From Kitasatospora sp. A2-31 (GTDB lineage Bacteria; Actinomycetota; Actinomycetes; Streptomycetales; Streptomycetaceae): a DNA stretch of 64,000 bases. A model generated the notes under the pieces. That model was not told the origin of the DNA. It searched no databases and worked only from the letters and a program-made list of their open reading frames with translations. This document shows positions 50,429 through 59,808 of the stretch, piece after piece (position 1 is the first letter of the stretch; the number at the start of each line of letters is the position of its first letter). The stretch covers positions 132,075-196,074 of the forward strand of contig NZ_JAKNTA010000007.1 of assembly GCF_022288725.1 (NCBI RefSeq), read 5' to 3'. Made by a program: the position numbers and the translations under genes.

Positions 50429-51588
50429 GCACCGAGGCCCGGCTCACTCCGGGCCTGCCCGGTCAGGCCGGCCCGCCGCACTGGACGACCGAGCTGCACC
50501 GGGAGGACGACGCCCTCGACGCTCTCGCCGAGGAGTGGGACGACCTGGCCGCTCGCTGCCGGACCGCCACCTTCTTCCAGGCCGCAGCATGGCAGCGCTC
50601 CTGGTGGCGCCAGTACGGCAGTCCGGGTGCCCTGCTGGTGGTGCTGGTCCGCCGGGACGGCCGGCTGGTCGGTGCCGGCGCGTTCCGGCGCCGCGGCGGT
50701 CCGCTCGGCGGCCTGACCGGGCTCGGCGGCGGTCTGGCCGACTTCACCGACGTCCTGCTGGACGACGACTGCGCCGACCGGGCCGCGGCCGAGTTCGCCG
50801 CCGCCCTCCCGCTCACCCGCCCCTGGCACACCCTGGAACTGCGCGAGGTGCACCCGCAGGCCGCCGTGCAGCGGGTGTACGCGCACTGGTCCGGCCGCCG
50901 CCGGCGGTTCGACGACTCGGTCTGCCAGTACCTGCCGGGCGTGCCGATGGACGAGCTGCTGAAGCGGCTGAAGGGCAAGACCGCGCAGCGCAACCGGGTC
51001 AAGCAGCGCAGGATCGCCGAGGCCGGTGTCGAGGTCCGCACCACGCCGCCGGAGGAGGTGCCGGAGGCGATCGCCGAGTTGCTGCGGCTGCACTTCCTGC
51101 AGTGGCGGGAGCGCGGCGTCACCCCGGAGCACCGCACCGAGCGGTTCGCCCGTCACCTGGCCGACTCCACCACGGGCCTGGTCGCCGGGGGCCTGGCGGT
51201 CGTGCACCGGTTCCGGCTCGACGGTGAGCTGGTCGCGGTCAACGTGCTGCTGCTCTGCCCGTCCTTCAGCGGTCTCTACCTGTACGGCGCGCACCCGAAG
51301 CTGCGCGAGCGGCTCGACATCGCCGGGCTGCTGTTCGGCGCGGCGCTGGACGAGACGGTGGCGGCCGGTGTCCCGGTGATAGGCCTGCTGCGCGGCCAGG
51401 AGCCGTACAAGCAGCGCTGGCGCCCGGACCGGCTGCCGAACCAGCGGCTGCTGTTCGGCCCGCGGGGCCCGGCCCCGGCGCTCGCCGCCCGGGCGGGCGC
51501 GGTGCGGGCCCGCCGGGCCGCGGTCCACGTGCTGGACGACCGGATGCCCGGACTCAAGCAGGTGCTGCTGGCCCGTCGCCGGAGCTGA
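50425..51588 (+). CDS. FemAB/CelD-like GNAT-fold acyltransferase
   Basis: This 387-residue protein belongs to the double-GNAT Acetyltransf_6 family (CelD/BcsL, FemAB-like), members of which acylate or aminoacylate polysaccharide or cell-wall precursors. Characteristic segments are FFQAAAWQRSWWRQYG, KGKTAQRNRVKQRRIAEAG and LYLYGAHPKLRERLDIAGLL, with C-terminal EPYKQRWRPDRLPNQRLL. It starts in the stop of the Wzz-like gene (ATGA) and is the last gene of the EPS operon. The acyl donor is unknown. Confidence 0.85.
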   Translation: MSTEARLTPGLPGQAGPPHWTTELHREDDALDALAEEWDDLAARCRTATFFQAAAWQRSWWRQYGSPGALLVVLVRRDGRLVGAGAFRRRGGPLGGLTGLGGGLADFTDVLLDDDCADRAAAEFAAALPLTRPWHTLELREVHPQAAVQRVYAHWSGRRRRFDDSVCQYLPGVPMDELLKRLKGKTAQRNRVKQRRIAEAGVEVRTTPPEEVPEAIAELLRLHFLQWRERGVTPEHRTERFARHLADSTTGLVAGGLAVVHRFRLDGELVAVNVLLLCPSFSGLYLYGAHPKLRERLDIAGLLFGAALDETVAAGVPVIGLLRGQEPYKQRWRPDRLPNQRLLFGPRGPAPALAARAGAVRARRAAVHVLDDRMPGLKQVLLARRRS

Positions 51589-51609
51589 CCGGCCGCCGCG
51601 CCGCCCGCC

Positions 51610-52875
51610 TCAGCGCCGGGCCGGCCGTCCGCTCGGGGCCGGTTCGGCGGAGAGGGCGGCCGCGGACGGCGTGGGCGAGGCGGTGGCTGTGGGGGAGGCC
51701 GGGGCCGCCGGCGTCGCCGTGCCGGGAGGCGGCGCGGTCGGGGTGGCCGGCGCGGTCGGGGTGGCCGGCGCGGCCGGGGACGGGGCCGGGGTGATCTTCG
51801 GGCTGGGCGCGGGGGGCGTCGGCTGCGAGCCGGCCGGCGCGCCCTTCGAACCGGTCATCAGCTGCTTGAACAGGGCGCTGGAGCGCGGGTTCTGCCCGCA
51901 CTGCCAGAAGCCGTGCGGGCAGTAGTCGGTGACGGTCTGGTAGCTGGTGTCGTGGGTGCGGATCCACTCGACCATCCGCTGGACGAACTGCGGGTTGTCG
52001 CCGTTGCGGAACAGTCCCCACTCCGGGTAGGAGACCGGCTTGCCCCGCTTGGCGGCGAACTCCACCTGGTCCTGCAGTCCGTACGGCTCGCGCACGTAGT
52101 CGTCGAAGCTGGCACCGGCGGGCTGGTCGTAGCTGTCCATCCCGATGATGTCGACCACGTCGTCACCGGGGTAGCACCTGGTCCACGGGATCGCGTCCAG
52201 GCCCCGGTTCGGGGCGAAGTCGAAGCGGAACCGCTGCCCGGGCACCGAGCGCATCACCGAGACGATCCGCCGCCAGTAGGCCTTCCACGCCGTGGGGTCG
52301 GGCTTGCAGCGGTGGGTGTAGGTGACGCCGTTCATCTCCCAGCCGAGCGTGAGCACGGTGTCCGCCCCGCCGAGTGCGACCAGCCGCCGGGCGAGTCTGA
52401 GGAAGTGCTGGTCGAAGTCGCCCCGCGCCCCCTGGCCGAGCAGCCGGGCCACCTCACCGTCCGGCACGGCGGCCTCGTTGGGCACCAGCATCGGCACGCC
52501 GAGCACGAGCATCCGGGACGGGTCGGCCAGCCGCCACTGCGACCAGAGGCCGAGCACCACGGGCTCGCCCTCGATGTCCGCCCAGCCGTTGCCGGCCAGG
52601 TAGGTGTGGCCGACCTGCAAGTTGGCGTCGCCGAGCCACTGCGCGTACCGGCCGATCTGCGGGATGTACGTGTCCCACGAGCCGACGAAGGCGCCGAACG
52701 GCGGCTCGTGGCTCGGCCGCTGGACGACCGGCCGGGGGGCGGCGCCGCGCGGCTGGAAGGCGTCGGAGGAGAGGCTGTGCCGTTCCGTCTGGCTGAGCGG
52801 GGTCCCGGCGGGGACGCTGGCCGTGGTCAGCAGCAGCAGGGCGGCGGCGGCCAGCGCCAGGCGGCCGATTCGCAT
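51610..52875 (-). CDS. Secreted clan GH-A glycosidase (GH26-like) with Pro/Thr-rich tail
   Basis: This 421-residue exported protein has a signal peptide at residues 1-23. The catalytic barrel shows FVGSWDTYIPQIG, LTLGWEMNGVTY (likely acid/base Glu, as in the HEMNG of GH26) and SYPEWGLFRNGDNPQF (likely nucleophile Glu), an order typical of GH26/GH5-type enzymes. The C-terminal 80 residues are repeats of A, P and T, including two exact 18-base DNA repeats at 51734-51769, and probably form an unfolded tail. GGAGGAG precedes the ATG. It is convergent with the EPS operon and may trim or release the polymer. This is inference from position. Confidence 0.8.
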   Translation of the reverse strand: MRIGRLALAAAALLLLTTASVPAGTPLSQTERHSLSSDAFQPRGAAPRPVVQRPSHEPPFGAFVGSWDTYIPQIGRYAQWLGDANLQVGHTYLAGNGWADIEGEPVVLGLWSQWRLADPSRMLVLGVPMLVPNEAAVPDGEVARLLGQGARGDFDQHFLRLARRLVALGGADTVLTLGWEMNGVTYTHRCKPDPTAWKAYWRRIVSVMRSVPGQRFRFDFAPNRGLDAIPWTRCYPGDDVVDIIGMDSYDQPAGASFDDYVREPYGLQDQVEFAAKRGKPVSYPEWGLFRNGDNPQFVQRMVEWIRTHDTSYQTVTDYCPHGFWQCGQNPRSSALFKQLMTGSKGAPAGSQPTPPAPSPKITPAPSPAAPATPTAPATPTAPPPGTATPAAPASPTATASPTPSAAALSAEPAPSGRPARR

Positions 52876-53231
52876 GGTCTCTCCTCCGGGCTCCACGGGG
52901 TGCGGGGCCGGGTGGACGCACCGGGGCCCCGTGCGCCGACAGTAGGCCCGGCCGGGGAGGATTAAGCAGAATGTCACCCTAAAGTGGGCGATATTCGAAC
53001 GCCGTCCGCCGCAACCGCGTCGTGTATCACCTCTGTAACAGTCCGCCCGGCCGTGGGAGCGCTACCCGGCCCGCCCGTCGGAAGGCCGGTCGGCGCGGTG
53101 GCGGCCCCGACGGCGCAGGTCGGCGGCCGGGTCGGGACGAAGGTGGCGAATCGGCTGCGCACGGTCCCGCGGTCCGGACGGACGGCCGAGTCCGGCTGAC
53201 TCGCGCGGGTGGTGAAAGGTACGCTCCGCCC
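52876..53231. other. 356-base divergent region without a gene
   Basis: The region lies between the leftward glycosidase and the rightward 53232 gene. 52960-53045 is AT-richer (TTAAGCAGAATGTCACCC, ATATTCGAACG, TATCACCTCTGTAACAG) and probably holds the glycosidase promoter. 53196-53225 is a good promoter for the rightward gene. The rest is GC-rich and featureless. Confidence 0.5.
53196..53225 (+). promoter_or_regulatory. Leaderless promoter of the 53232 gene
   Basis: CTGACT and TACGCT are separated by 18 bases. TACGCT lies 6 bases before the GTG at 53232. Both boxes agree with the vegetative consensus (-35 four of six), and there is no ribosome site. Confidence 0.6.
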
Positions 53232-54164
53232 GTGTCCTGGAAGCCGCTGCGTGTACTCACCCCCCGATCGGTCCTCCCTGCCCTGGCGGTACTGCTGGTC
53301 CTTGTGGCGGGCGCGGCCGCGCACGCCAACAAGCCGGTTCCGTTCGGCGACAGGGTCGCCGGGCCGGGCGGCGCGGAGGCGGGCCCGGTCAACGCGCAGT
53401 CGGTGAGCGCGGCCGATCTGGAGCTGAAGGTCGGCCCTGGTCTGGAGGCGTACGACCGCGCCACCGGTGAGCACACCTGGTCCTACCGCCGTGAGGGGGC
53501 CACCGCGCTGTACCTGTCGATGGCGGGCGAGAGCGCCGTGGTCGTCTGGGACGACGGCCTGGTGACCTCGGCCCGGCCGGGCGACCACGAGGTCCGCTGG
53601 CACCGCGCGGTGCCCGGCCTGGCGGACTGGCTGCGCGGCGAGGGCGAGCCGGGGGCCGACAAGCGCACCGAGGAACAGCGCCGGCAGCTGGCCACCGACC
53701 GCGCCGCCGCGGCCCTGCACACCGTCCAGCAGTCCTCGCCCTGGGTCGCCGTGGTGACGCCGAACCTGACCATGGGCTTCCGCGACGCCGACGGCGACCT
53801 GCGCTACAACTCCAAGCCGGCCGGCAACTGCCTCTACGACCCGACCCGCACGGTGGGCACCGACTACGCCGTGCTGGTCCCGCGCAGCTGCACCAACAGC
53901 AGCGGCCAACCGGTCTCCGGCGGCATCTCCGGCTACCGCCTGGACAGCACGGGCTGGCAGCTCAACGCCGGTCCGGCGGTGGCGCTGAAGCCGCTGGACG
54001 GCCGCCGGGTGCTGATCTCGGACGGCCCGATCGTCGGCCCCAAGGTGTTCGACACCAAGGCCGCCGCTCCGGAGTCGGCCTGCGGCAGCGCGGCCGAGCC
54101 GTTCGCGGCCGTCCGCCCGCAGGGCTCCTGCGCGGTGCAGGAGGCCGCCGGCGCCCAGCAGTAG
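53232..54164 (+). CDS. Exported PQQ/BamB-like beta-propeller-type protein, unknown role
   Basis: This 310-residue protein has one N-terminal hydrophobic stretch (about residues 14-30, LPALAVLLVLVAGAAAH), either a signal peptide or an anchor. The body has W-T/S-x-x-x-G and D-R-A-T-G-E-H-T-W-S-Y-R repeats (GLEAYDRATGEHTWSYRREG, later VVVWDDGLVTSARPGDHEVR). These resemble blades of PQQ-like propellers that show a value against a conversion such as DRATGE. Four Cys residues near the C-terminus may make disulfides. I cannot assign a function. The start was placed by the leaderless promoter. Confidence 0.6.
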   Translation: MSWKPLRVLTPRSVLPALAVLLVLVAGAAAHANKPVPFGDRVAGPGGAEAGPVNAQSVSAADLELKVGPGLEAYDRATGEHTWSYRREGATALYLSMAGESAVVVWDDGLVTSARPGDHEVRWHRAVPGLADWLRGEGEPGADKRTEEQRRQLATDRAAAALHTVQQSSPWVAVVTPNLTMGFRDADGDLRYNSKPAGNCLYDPTRTVGTDYAVLVPRSCTNSSGQPVSGGISGYRLDSTGWQLNAGPAVALKPLDGRRVLISDGPIVGPKVFDTKAAAPESACGSAAEPFAAVRPQGSCAVQEAAGAQQ

Positions 54165-54217
54165 CCGGTGCCGGACCCGGTGGCCCCGGGCCCGGCGTCC
54201 CCCCGGACGGCGGTTCT

Positions 54218-54239
54218 CCGGGCCCTTCCGCGGGCCCGG
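54218..54239 (+). terminator. Hairpin after the 53232 gene
   Basis: CCGGGCCC and GGGCCCGG form an 8-bp perfect stem around TTCCGC, 53 bases after the stop. It ends one base before the TAGACT box of the next transcript. Confidence 0.6.
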
Positions 54240-54245
54240 TAGACT
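54240..54245 (+). promoter_or_regulatory. -10 box upstream of the ABC-F leader ORF
   Basis: TAGACT is followed by 7 bases and then ATG at 54253, the leaderless arrangement. No good -35 box is visible, since the upstream hairpin occupies that place. Confidence 0.5.
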
Positions 54246-54252
54246 TGCCGCC

Positions 54253-54276
54253 ATGGCTGTTCTCTCCGGGCACTAG
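54253..54276 (+). CDS. Seven-codon leader ORF (MAVLSGH) upstream of the ABC-F gene
   Basis: ATG GCT GTT CTC TCC GGG CAC TAG starts 7 bases after a -10 box and ends 117 bases before the ABC-F start. A hairpin (GGCCCTG and CAGGGCC, 54342-54364) stands between it and the ribosome site of the ABC-F gene. Short leader peptides that control ABC-F genes by ribosome stalling are known in other bacteria. Here translation of this ORF is only inferred. Confidence 0.5.
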   Translation: MAVLSGH

Positions 54277-54341
54277 CGAGCGAGCGCCGCCGCCTCGTGC
54301 GGTGAGCCGACCGCCGCGACGACGCCCCCATCCGCTGCCCC

Positions 54342-54364
54342 GGCCCTGTGACCCGTCCAGGGCC
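54342..54364 (+). promoter_or_regulatory. Hairpin in the ABC-F leader (possible attenuator)
   Basis: GGCCCTG and CAGGGCC pair perfectly over 7 bases around TGACCCGTC. The hairpin lies 30 bases before the ATG of the ABC-F gene. Competing pairings with the Gly/Arg-rich leader segment before it are possible. Confidence 0.4.
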
Positions 54365-54393
54365 CGCCCACGTCCCAGGAGAAGTACCCAGCC

Positions 54394-55992
<1,599 letters not shown>

Positions 55993-56321
55993 GCTGACAG
56001 GCAGACGCGCGGTCCCCTCTTTGGACCAGAAAATCTAGTCCTTACGGCGTGTCCGGGAATGAAGAGGTCCTGGGTTCCGTTTAAGGAGCTTCCGTCGGCC
56101 CGCCACTCGATCGTGGTCGGGCCGACGCTGCTGATCAGCTCTTTCGCGTCGAACGGCGGAAGCCGCCCGGGGGCGTGCACTCTGCGTGAGCGCCCTTGTG
56201 CGCTCGGATCACCACCGAATGACCACGCATTCCCGACATCGACCTTGCCGAATGGGTGGCCAGGACGCGGTGGATGGGTGATCATGGGAATCTGACCGAG
56301 CAACGCTACGAGGAGGCACGG
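55993..56321. other. 329-base region between the ABC-F gene and the small HTH gene
   Basis: The region includes a weak hairpin (GGTCC and GGACC around 56012) and a stronger one at 56093-56127, followed by the palindrome GCTGATCAGC. The remaining part to 56321 is less GC-rich than genes nearby and carries the HTH gene promoter. I see no protein with supported start and codon bias. A structured untranslated RNA is possible. Confidence 0.5.
56093..56127. repeat. 14-bp hairpin in the 55993-56321 intergenic region
   Basis: CGTCGGCCCG pairs with CGGGCCGACG, and inside it CCAC pairs with GTGG around TCGATC, with one bulged T. It lies 100 bases past the ABC-F stop and 195 bases before the HTH start, too far to be a compact terminator of either. 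It may be part of an RNA element. Confidence 0.6.
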
Positions 56322-56555
56322 GTGGCCGAGACTCTGAAAAAGGGCAGCCGGGTGACCGGTGCCGCGCGTGAGAAGCTCGCGGCCGATCTCAAGAAGAAGT
56401 ACGACTCCGGGGCGAGCATTCGCGCTCTCGCGGAGGAGACCGGTCGCTCGTACGGCTTCGTGCACCGGATGCTGAGCGAGTCCGGAGTGATCCTCCGGGG
56501 CCGCGGTGGTGCCACGCGGGGCAAGAACAAAGCTACTGCTGGAGCCAGCTCCTGA
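56322..56555 (+). CDS. Small helix-turn-helix protein
   Basis: This 77-residue basic protein starts with GTG behind AGGAGG at ideal spacing. Residues 20-60 (REKLAADLKKKYDSGASIRA, then LAEETGRSYGFVHRMLSESG) form a homeodomain-like HTH of the resolvase/transposase type. The tail LRGRGGATRGKNKATAGASS is Gly/Lys-rich and probably disordered. Similar small proteins are common in streptomycetes and behave as nucleoid or regulatory proteins, but this is not shown. It is followed by the enoyl-CoA hydratase gene after 254 bases. Confidence 0.8.
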   Translation: MAETLKKGSRVTGAAREKLAADLKKKYDSGASIRALAEETGRSYGFVHRMLSESGVILRGRGGATRGKNKATAGASS

Positions 56556-56809
56556 CGGTCCGTCAGTCCATCGACGGATGACTCGGCGGCAGGGCGCCGA
56601 CCGGGGATGCGGCGGATGGTCGTCCGTCCTCGGCCCGTGCGAACCGGCCGCCGATCGTCATGCCCGCCGACGCCCCGGGCGAACGCCCGCCGACGCCTCG
56701 CGCGAACGCCCTCCCTCCTCCTCCATGCGTGCGCGCCACCACCCTGCCGCCGCGCGGGCGGTTTTGTTACTCTCCGGTAGCCAAGTCCCTCGCCACCGGA
56801 GGTCCCCGC

Positions 56810-57616
56810 ATGACCGCCCCCGCCACCGACCCGCAAACCTCCCCCTGGGAGCAGGACGGCGTCCGCCTGGAGATCGACGGCGAGCTCGCCGTCGTCACCC
56901 TCTGTCAGCCCAAGCGGCGCAACGCCCAGTCGCCTGCGATGTGGCGCGCCCTGAGCGCCGTCGGCCGCGAACTGCCCGGCAGCGTGCGGGTGGTGCTGCT
57001 GCGCGGTGAGGGCGTCTCCTTCTCGGCCGGCCTGGACCGGGCGATGTTCACCGCCGAGGGCATTCCCGGCGAGCGGAACTTCCTCCAGCTGGCCGCCGCC
57101 GAGGACAAGGACCTCGACGAGACCATCGCCTCCTACCAGGAGGCCTTCACCTGGTGGCGCCGCCCCGACCTGGTCTCGATCGCGGCCGTCCAGGGCCACG
57201 CCGTGGGCGCGGGCTTCCAGCTCGCCCTCGGCTGCGACCTGCGAGTGGTCGCCGACGACGTCCAGTTCTCCATGAAGGAGACCTCGCTCGGCCTCGTCCC
57301 GGACCTGGCCGGCACCAAGCCGCTCACCGAACTCGTCGGCTACGCGCGGGCGCTGGAGATCTGCGCCACCGGCCGCTGGGTCGGTGCCGAGGAGGCCGCC
57401 GCCATCGGCCTGGCCAACCTGGCCGTCCCCGCCGCGGAGCTGGACGCCGCCGCCCGCGACCTCGCCGCCGCGCTGCTGGCCGCCCCGCGCAGCGCCGTGA
57501 TCGAGACCAAGGCGCTGCTCCAGGGCGCCGGCGGCCGCTCCTACGACGAGCAGCGCTCCGCCGAACGGACCGCGCAGGCCCGCCGGCTGCGCGACCTGGC
57601 CGGCATCGGCGACTGA
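56810..57616 (+). CDS. Enoyl-CoA hydratase/isomerase family protein (crotonase fold)
   Basis: This 268-residue protein has the crotonase signature. The first oxyanion element is VSFSAGLDRAMF and the second is AVQGHAVGAGFQLALGCDLR. The Glu of crotonase that follows this region is represented by F-S-M-K-E-T-S-L-G-L. The N-terminal 15 residues are an extra polar tail. GGAGG precedes the ATG. The substrate cannot be told from sequence. It ends at a strong terminator. Confidence 0.9.
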   Translation: MTAPATDPQTSPWEQDGVRLEIDGELAVVTLCQPKRRNAQSPAMWRALSAVGRELPGSVRVVLLRGEGVSFSAGLDRAMFTAEGIPGERNFLQLAAAEDKDLDETIASYQEAFTWWRRPDLVSIAAVQGHAVGAGFQLALGCDLRVVADDVQFSMKETSLGLVPDLAGTKPLTELVGYARALEICATGRWVGAEEAAAIGLANLAVPAAELDAAARDLAAALLAAPRSAVIETKALLQGAGGRSYDEQRSAERTAQARRLRDLAGIGD

Positions 57617-57631
57617 CCGCCACCGTCCGCC

Positions 57632-57674
57632 GAAGGCCCGGCTCCGGGGAACCGCCCCCCGGAGCCGGGCCTTC
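57632..57674 (+). terminator. Terminator after the enoyl-CoA hydratase gene
   Basis: GAAGGCCCGGCTCCGGGG pairs exactly with CCCCGGAGCCGGGCCTTC (18 bp) around AACCGCC, 15 bases past the stop. Confidence 0.92.
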
Positions 57675-57784
57675 CGCCGTCCGGGCCCGCGTCCGGCGGT
57701 CCTCCGGGCGCGCGAATCGTGGCGAAATGCCAGAGTTGGAGGGATTTGCGATATAGCTGGAGCCGTACGACGGGAGATGCGCCC

Positions 57785-58294
57785 ATGCCTGACACTCCGA
57801 CGCCCGCCACCCTGCACAAGCCCACCTCGGCAGCCACCCCCGCCGCGATGCCCTCCAACAGCGGGAGCAGCAAGCCGATGGTCGAGCGCGGCCGCACGGC
57901 GATGGCCGTCGGCGTGATCGAGAAGATCGCCGGCATGGCCGCCCGTGAGGTCTCCGGCATCCACGCCCTCGGCTCGGGCCTCGCCCGGACCTTCGGCGCG
58001 ATGCGCGACCGGGTGCCCGGCGGCAGGTCCAGCGTGGGACGCGGCATCAAGGCCGAGGTGGGGGAGAAGCAGACCGCCATCGACATCGCGCTGGTCGTCG
58101 AGTACGGCGCGGTCATCCCCGAAGTAGCCCGCCAGGTGCGGGAGAACATCATCGACTCGGTCGAGCGGCTGACCGGTCTCGAAGTCGTCGAGGTCAACAT
58201 CGCGGTCAACGACGTCCACCTCCCCGACGAGCCGGAGGTCGAGGAGGAGGAAGAGGCGAGCATCCCGTCCGGACAGCGGCCCAAGTTGAAGTAG
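57785..58294 (+). CDS. Asp23/Gls24 family envelope stress protein
   Basis: This 169-residue cytosolic protein has the Asp23 domain at about residues 35-150 (VGVIEKIAGMAAREVSGIHA and EYGAVIPEVARQVRENIIDS, followed by LTGLEVVEVNIAVNDVHLP). The acidic end has seven Glu in a short run. Asp23 proteins coat the membrane through the AmaP anchor and respond to cell-envelope or alkaline stress. GGGAG precedes the ATG. It is the first gene of a five-gene operon ending with amaP. Confidence 0.92.
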   Translation: MPDTPTPATLHKPTSAATPAAMPSNSGSSKPMVERGRTAMAVGVIEKIAGMAAREVSGIHALGSGLARTFGAMRDRVPGGRSSVGRGIKAEVGEKQTAIDIALVVEYGAVIPEVARQVRENIIDSVERLTGLEVVEVNIAVNDVHLPDEPEVEEEEEASIPSGQRPKLK

Positions 58295-58337
58295 CCCGCC
58301 GGTGGGGCGGGACGCAGCGGAAGACGAGGTGGAGTGG

Positions 58338-58529
58338 ATGAACCTGGCCGTCCTCGGCATGGCGGTCGGAATGGCCCTCGGCTTCGCCGGCTATTTCGGC
58401 GGGTTCGCGGCGTTCCTGCTGGTGGCCGCGCTGGGCGTGGTCGGTTTCGTGGCCGGGCGGCTGCTGGAAGGCGACATCGACCTCGGTGACCTAGGCGACC
58501 TGCTGCGCGGCCGCGACCGGCGCCGCTGA
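58338..58529 (+). CDS. Small membrane protein (DUF2273 type) of the Asp23 operon
   Basis: This 63-residue protein has two hydrophobic helices (1-22 and 25-45) and a charged tail with G-D-I-D-L-G-D-L. DUF2273 proteins accompany Asp23 and AmaP genes in many Gram-positive bacteria. The start at 58338 is chosen because GAGG lies 8 bases before it. GTG at 58302 would add a polar extension. It overlaps the next gene by one base (TGATG). Confidence 0.8.
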   Translation: MNLAVLGMAVGMALGFAGYFGGFAAFLLVAALGVVGFVAGRLLEGDIDLGDLGDLLRGRDRRR

Positions 58530-58888
58530 TGGCCCCGCTCGCCACCCCCTCCGCCGGACCCGTCCGCCGCGAACCCGGCGCCCGCGGGCGGCTGCGGATC
58601 GCCGACCGGGTGTACGCCCGGATCGCCGCCCGGGCAGCCCGTGACGCGCTCGCCGAGGCCTGGCGCGGGCGGGCGGAGCGAGGCGGGCCGCCGAAGGTCT
58701 CCGTCTCGGTGCCCGGCTCCACCGTCAGCGTCCGGGTCTCTGTCGACCTGCCCTTTCCCGCCGACCTCGCGGCGCTCGCCCGCACCGTGAAGGAGCGGAT
58801 CACCGCGCAGGTCGGCGCGCTGACCGGGACCCGGGTCACCGAGGTGGTGGTGGTCGTCGAACGGCTGGTGGCCGAGGGAGGGGCATGA
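58529..58888 (+). CDS. Second, short Asp23/Gls24-like protein
   Basis: This 119-residue protein contains a compact Asp23-like domain: VSVSVPGSTVSVRVSVDLPF, then ALARTVKERITAQVGALTGT and RVTEVVVVVERL. The helix before it is Ala/Arg-rich. Compared with the first Asp23 gene it lacks the N-terminal polar segment and the acidic tail, so it may form mixed assemblies with it. Starts and stops overlap both neighbours by 1 and 4 bases. Confidence 0.8.
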   Translation: MAPLATPSAGPVRREPGARGRLRIADRVYARIAARAARDALAEAWRGRAERGGPPKVSVSVPGSTVSVRVSVDLPFPADLAALARTVKERITAQVGALTGTRVTEVVVVVERLVAEGGA

Positions 58889-59808
58889 CGGAGCAGCCGC
58901 CCGGTCCCGGCGGGCCGACGGAGCGCGGCGCCCCCGGCGAGCCTGTCGGGCCGGCCGGGGGTGGTGGACGTGCCGGGGCGGGTGGGCTCGACGGACCGGC
59001 CGGGCCGGAGCCCGCGCTGGAGCCCGGGCCTGGGCCGGAGCCGGAACCCGGACCCGGGCCGGAGCCCCCACCCGAACCTCTGCCGGAGCCGGTCAAGGTG
59101 CCCAGGCTGCGGGCGCCACGGACGGCCGCGGCCGCGCTGGTCGCCACCGCCGTCCTGGTGCTCGGCGTGGCGCTGCTCTACGACGCGATCGCCGTCCGCA
59201 CCGGACACCCCCCGCGCCGCTGGCGCGCCGAAACGGCCGACGAACTGGCCACCCGGCACCTGAACGACACCTGGGTGCTGCTCGGCGCCGGGGTCGCCGT
59301 GCTGCTCGGCGGCTGGCTGCTCTGGCTCGCCTTCGCCCCCGGGCTGCGCCGCTGGCTCCCGCTCCGCCCGCAGGGGGACACCACCGCCGCCATCGACAGG
59401 GCCGGGATCCGCGTCCTGCTACTGGACCGGGGCGCCGGGCTGCCGGGGGTCGACCACCTGACCGTCCGGGTCGGCCGCCGTCGGGCGAAGGCCACCCTCG
59501 TCGGTCCCGCCGATCCGGCGAGCGTGCAGCGGCAACTGCGCGAGGAGCTGGCGAGGGTCACGCTGGCCGACCCCCTGCGACTCGACGTCCGGACCGGGGG
59601 ACACCGGGGGCACGGCGGAGCGCAGGACGTCGAGCCGGGTGGTGGGCCCGGCGGAGGGCCTGCCGACGGTGGTGCGGCGGGTGCCGGGGCAGCCGCACCC
59701 GGTCGTGCAGTGCCGGGGTCGGGGTCGGGGGCGACCGCGTCCGGGACGTTCGGGACGTTCGGGACGTCCGGGAAGTCCGGGAAGTCCGGGCGGGGAGGGG
59801 CCGAGTGA
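58885..59808 (+). CDS. DUF6286-type membrane protein of the Asp23 operon
   Basis: This 307-residue protein begins with a long Pro/Glu/Gly-rich cytosolic segment (1-70, E-P-G-P-G repeats), then has two membrane helices (about 82-102 and 132-155). A domain resembling DUF6286 follows (about 170-240: GIRVLLLDRGAGLPGVDHLT and onward). The C-terminus is Gly-rich with G-T-F-G-T-F-G-T-S-G-K-S-G-K-S repeats, encoded by five near-identical 9-base units at about 59742-59787. DUF6286 proteins are typical members of streptomycete Asp23/AmaP operons. Their role is not known. It overlaps both neighbours by four bases. Confidence 0.75.
   Translation: MTEQPPGPGGPTERGAPGEPVGPAGGGGRAGAGGLDGPAGPEPALEPGPGPEPEPGPGPEPPPEPLPEPVKVPRLRAPRTAAAALVATAVLVLGVALLYDAIAVRTGHPPRRWRAETADELATRHLNDTWVLLGAGVAVLLGGWLLWLAFAPGLRRWLPLRPQGDTTAAIDRAGIRVLLLDRGAGLPGVDHLTVRVGRRRAKATLVGPADPASVQRQLREELARVTLADPLRLDVRTGGHRGHGGAQDVEPGGGPGGGPADGGAAGAGAAAPGRAVPGSGSGATASGTFGTFGTSGKSGKSGRGGAE

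Noticed and set aside
56661..56711. Two imperfect 23-bp repeats before the enoyl-CoA hydratase gene
   Set aside because: They are short, GC-rich and diverged. There is no sign of regulatory symmetry or of a mobile element.
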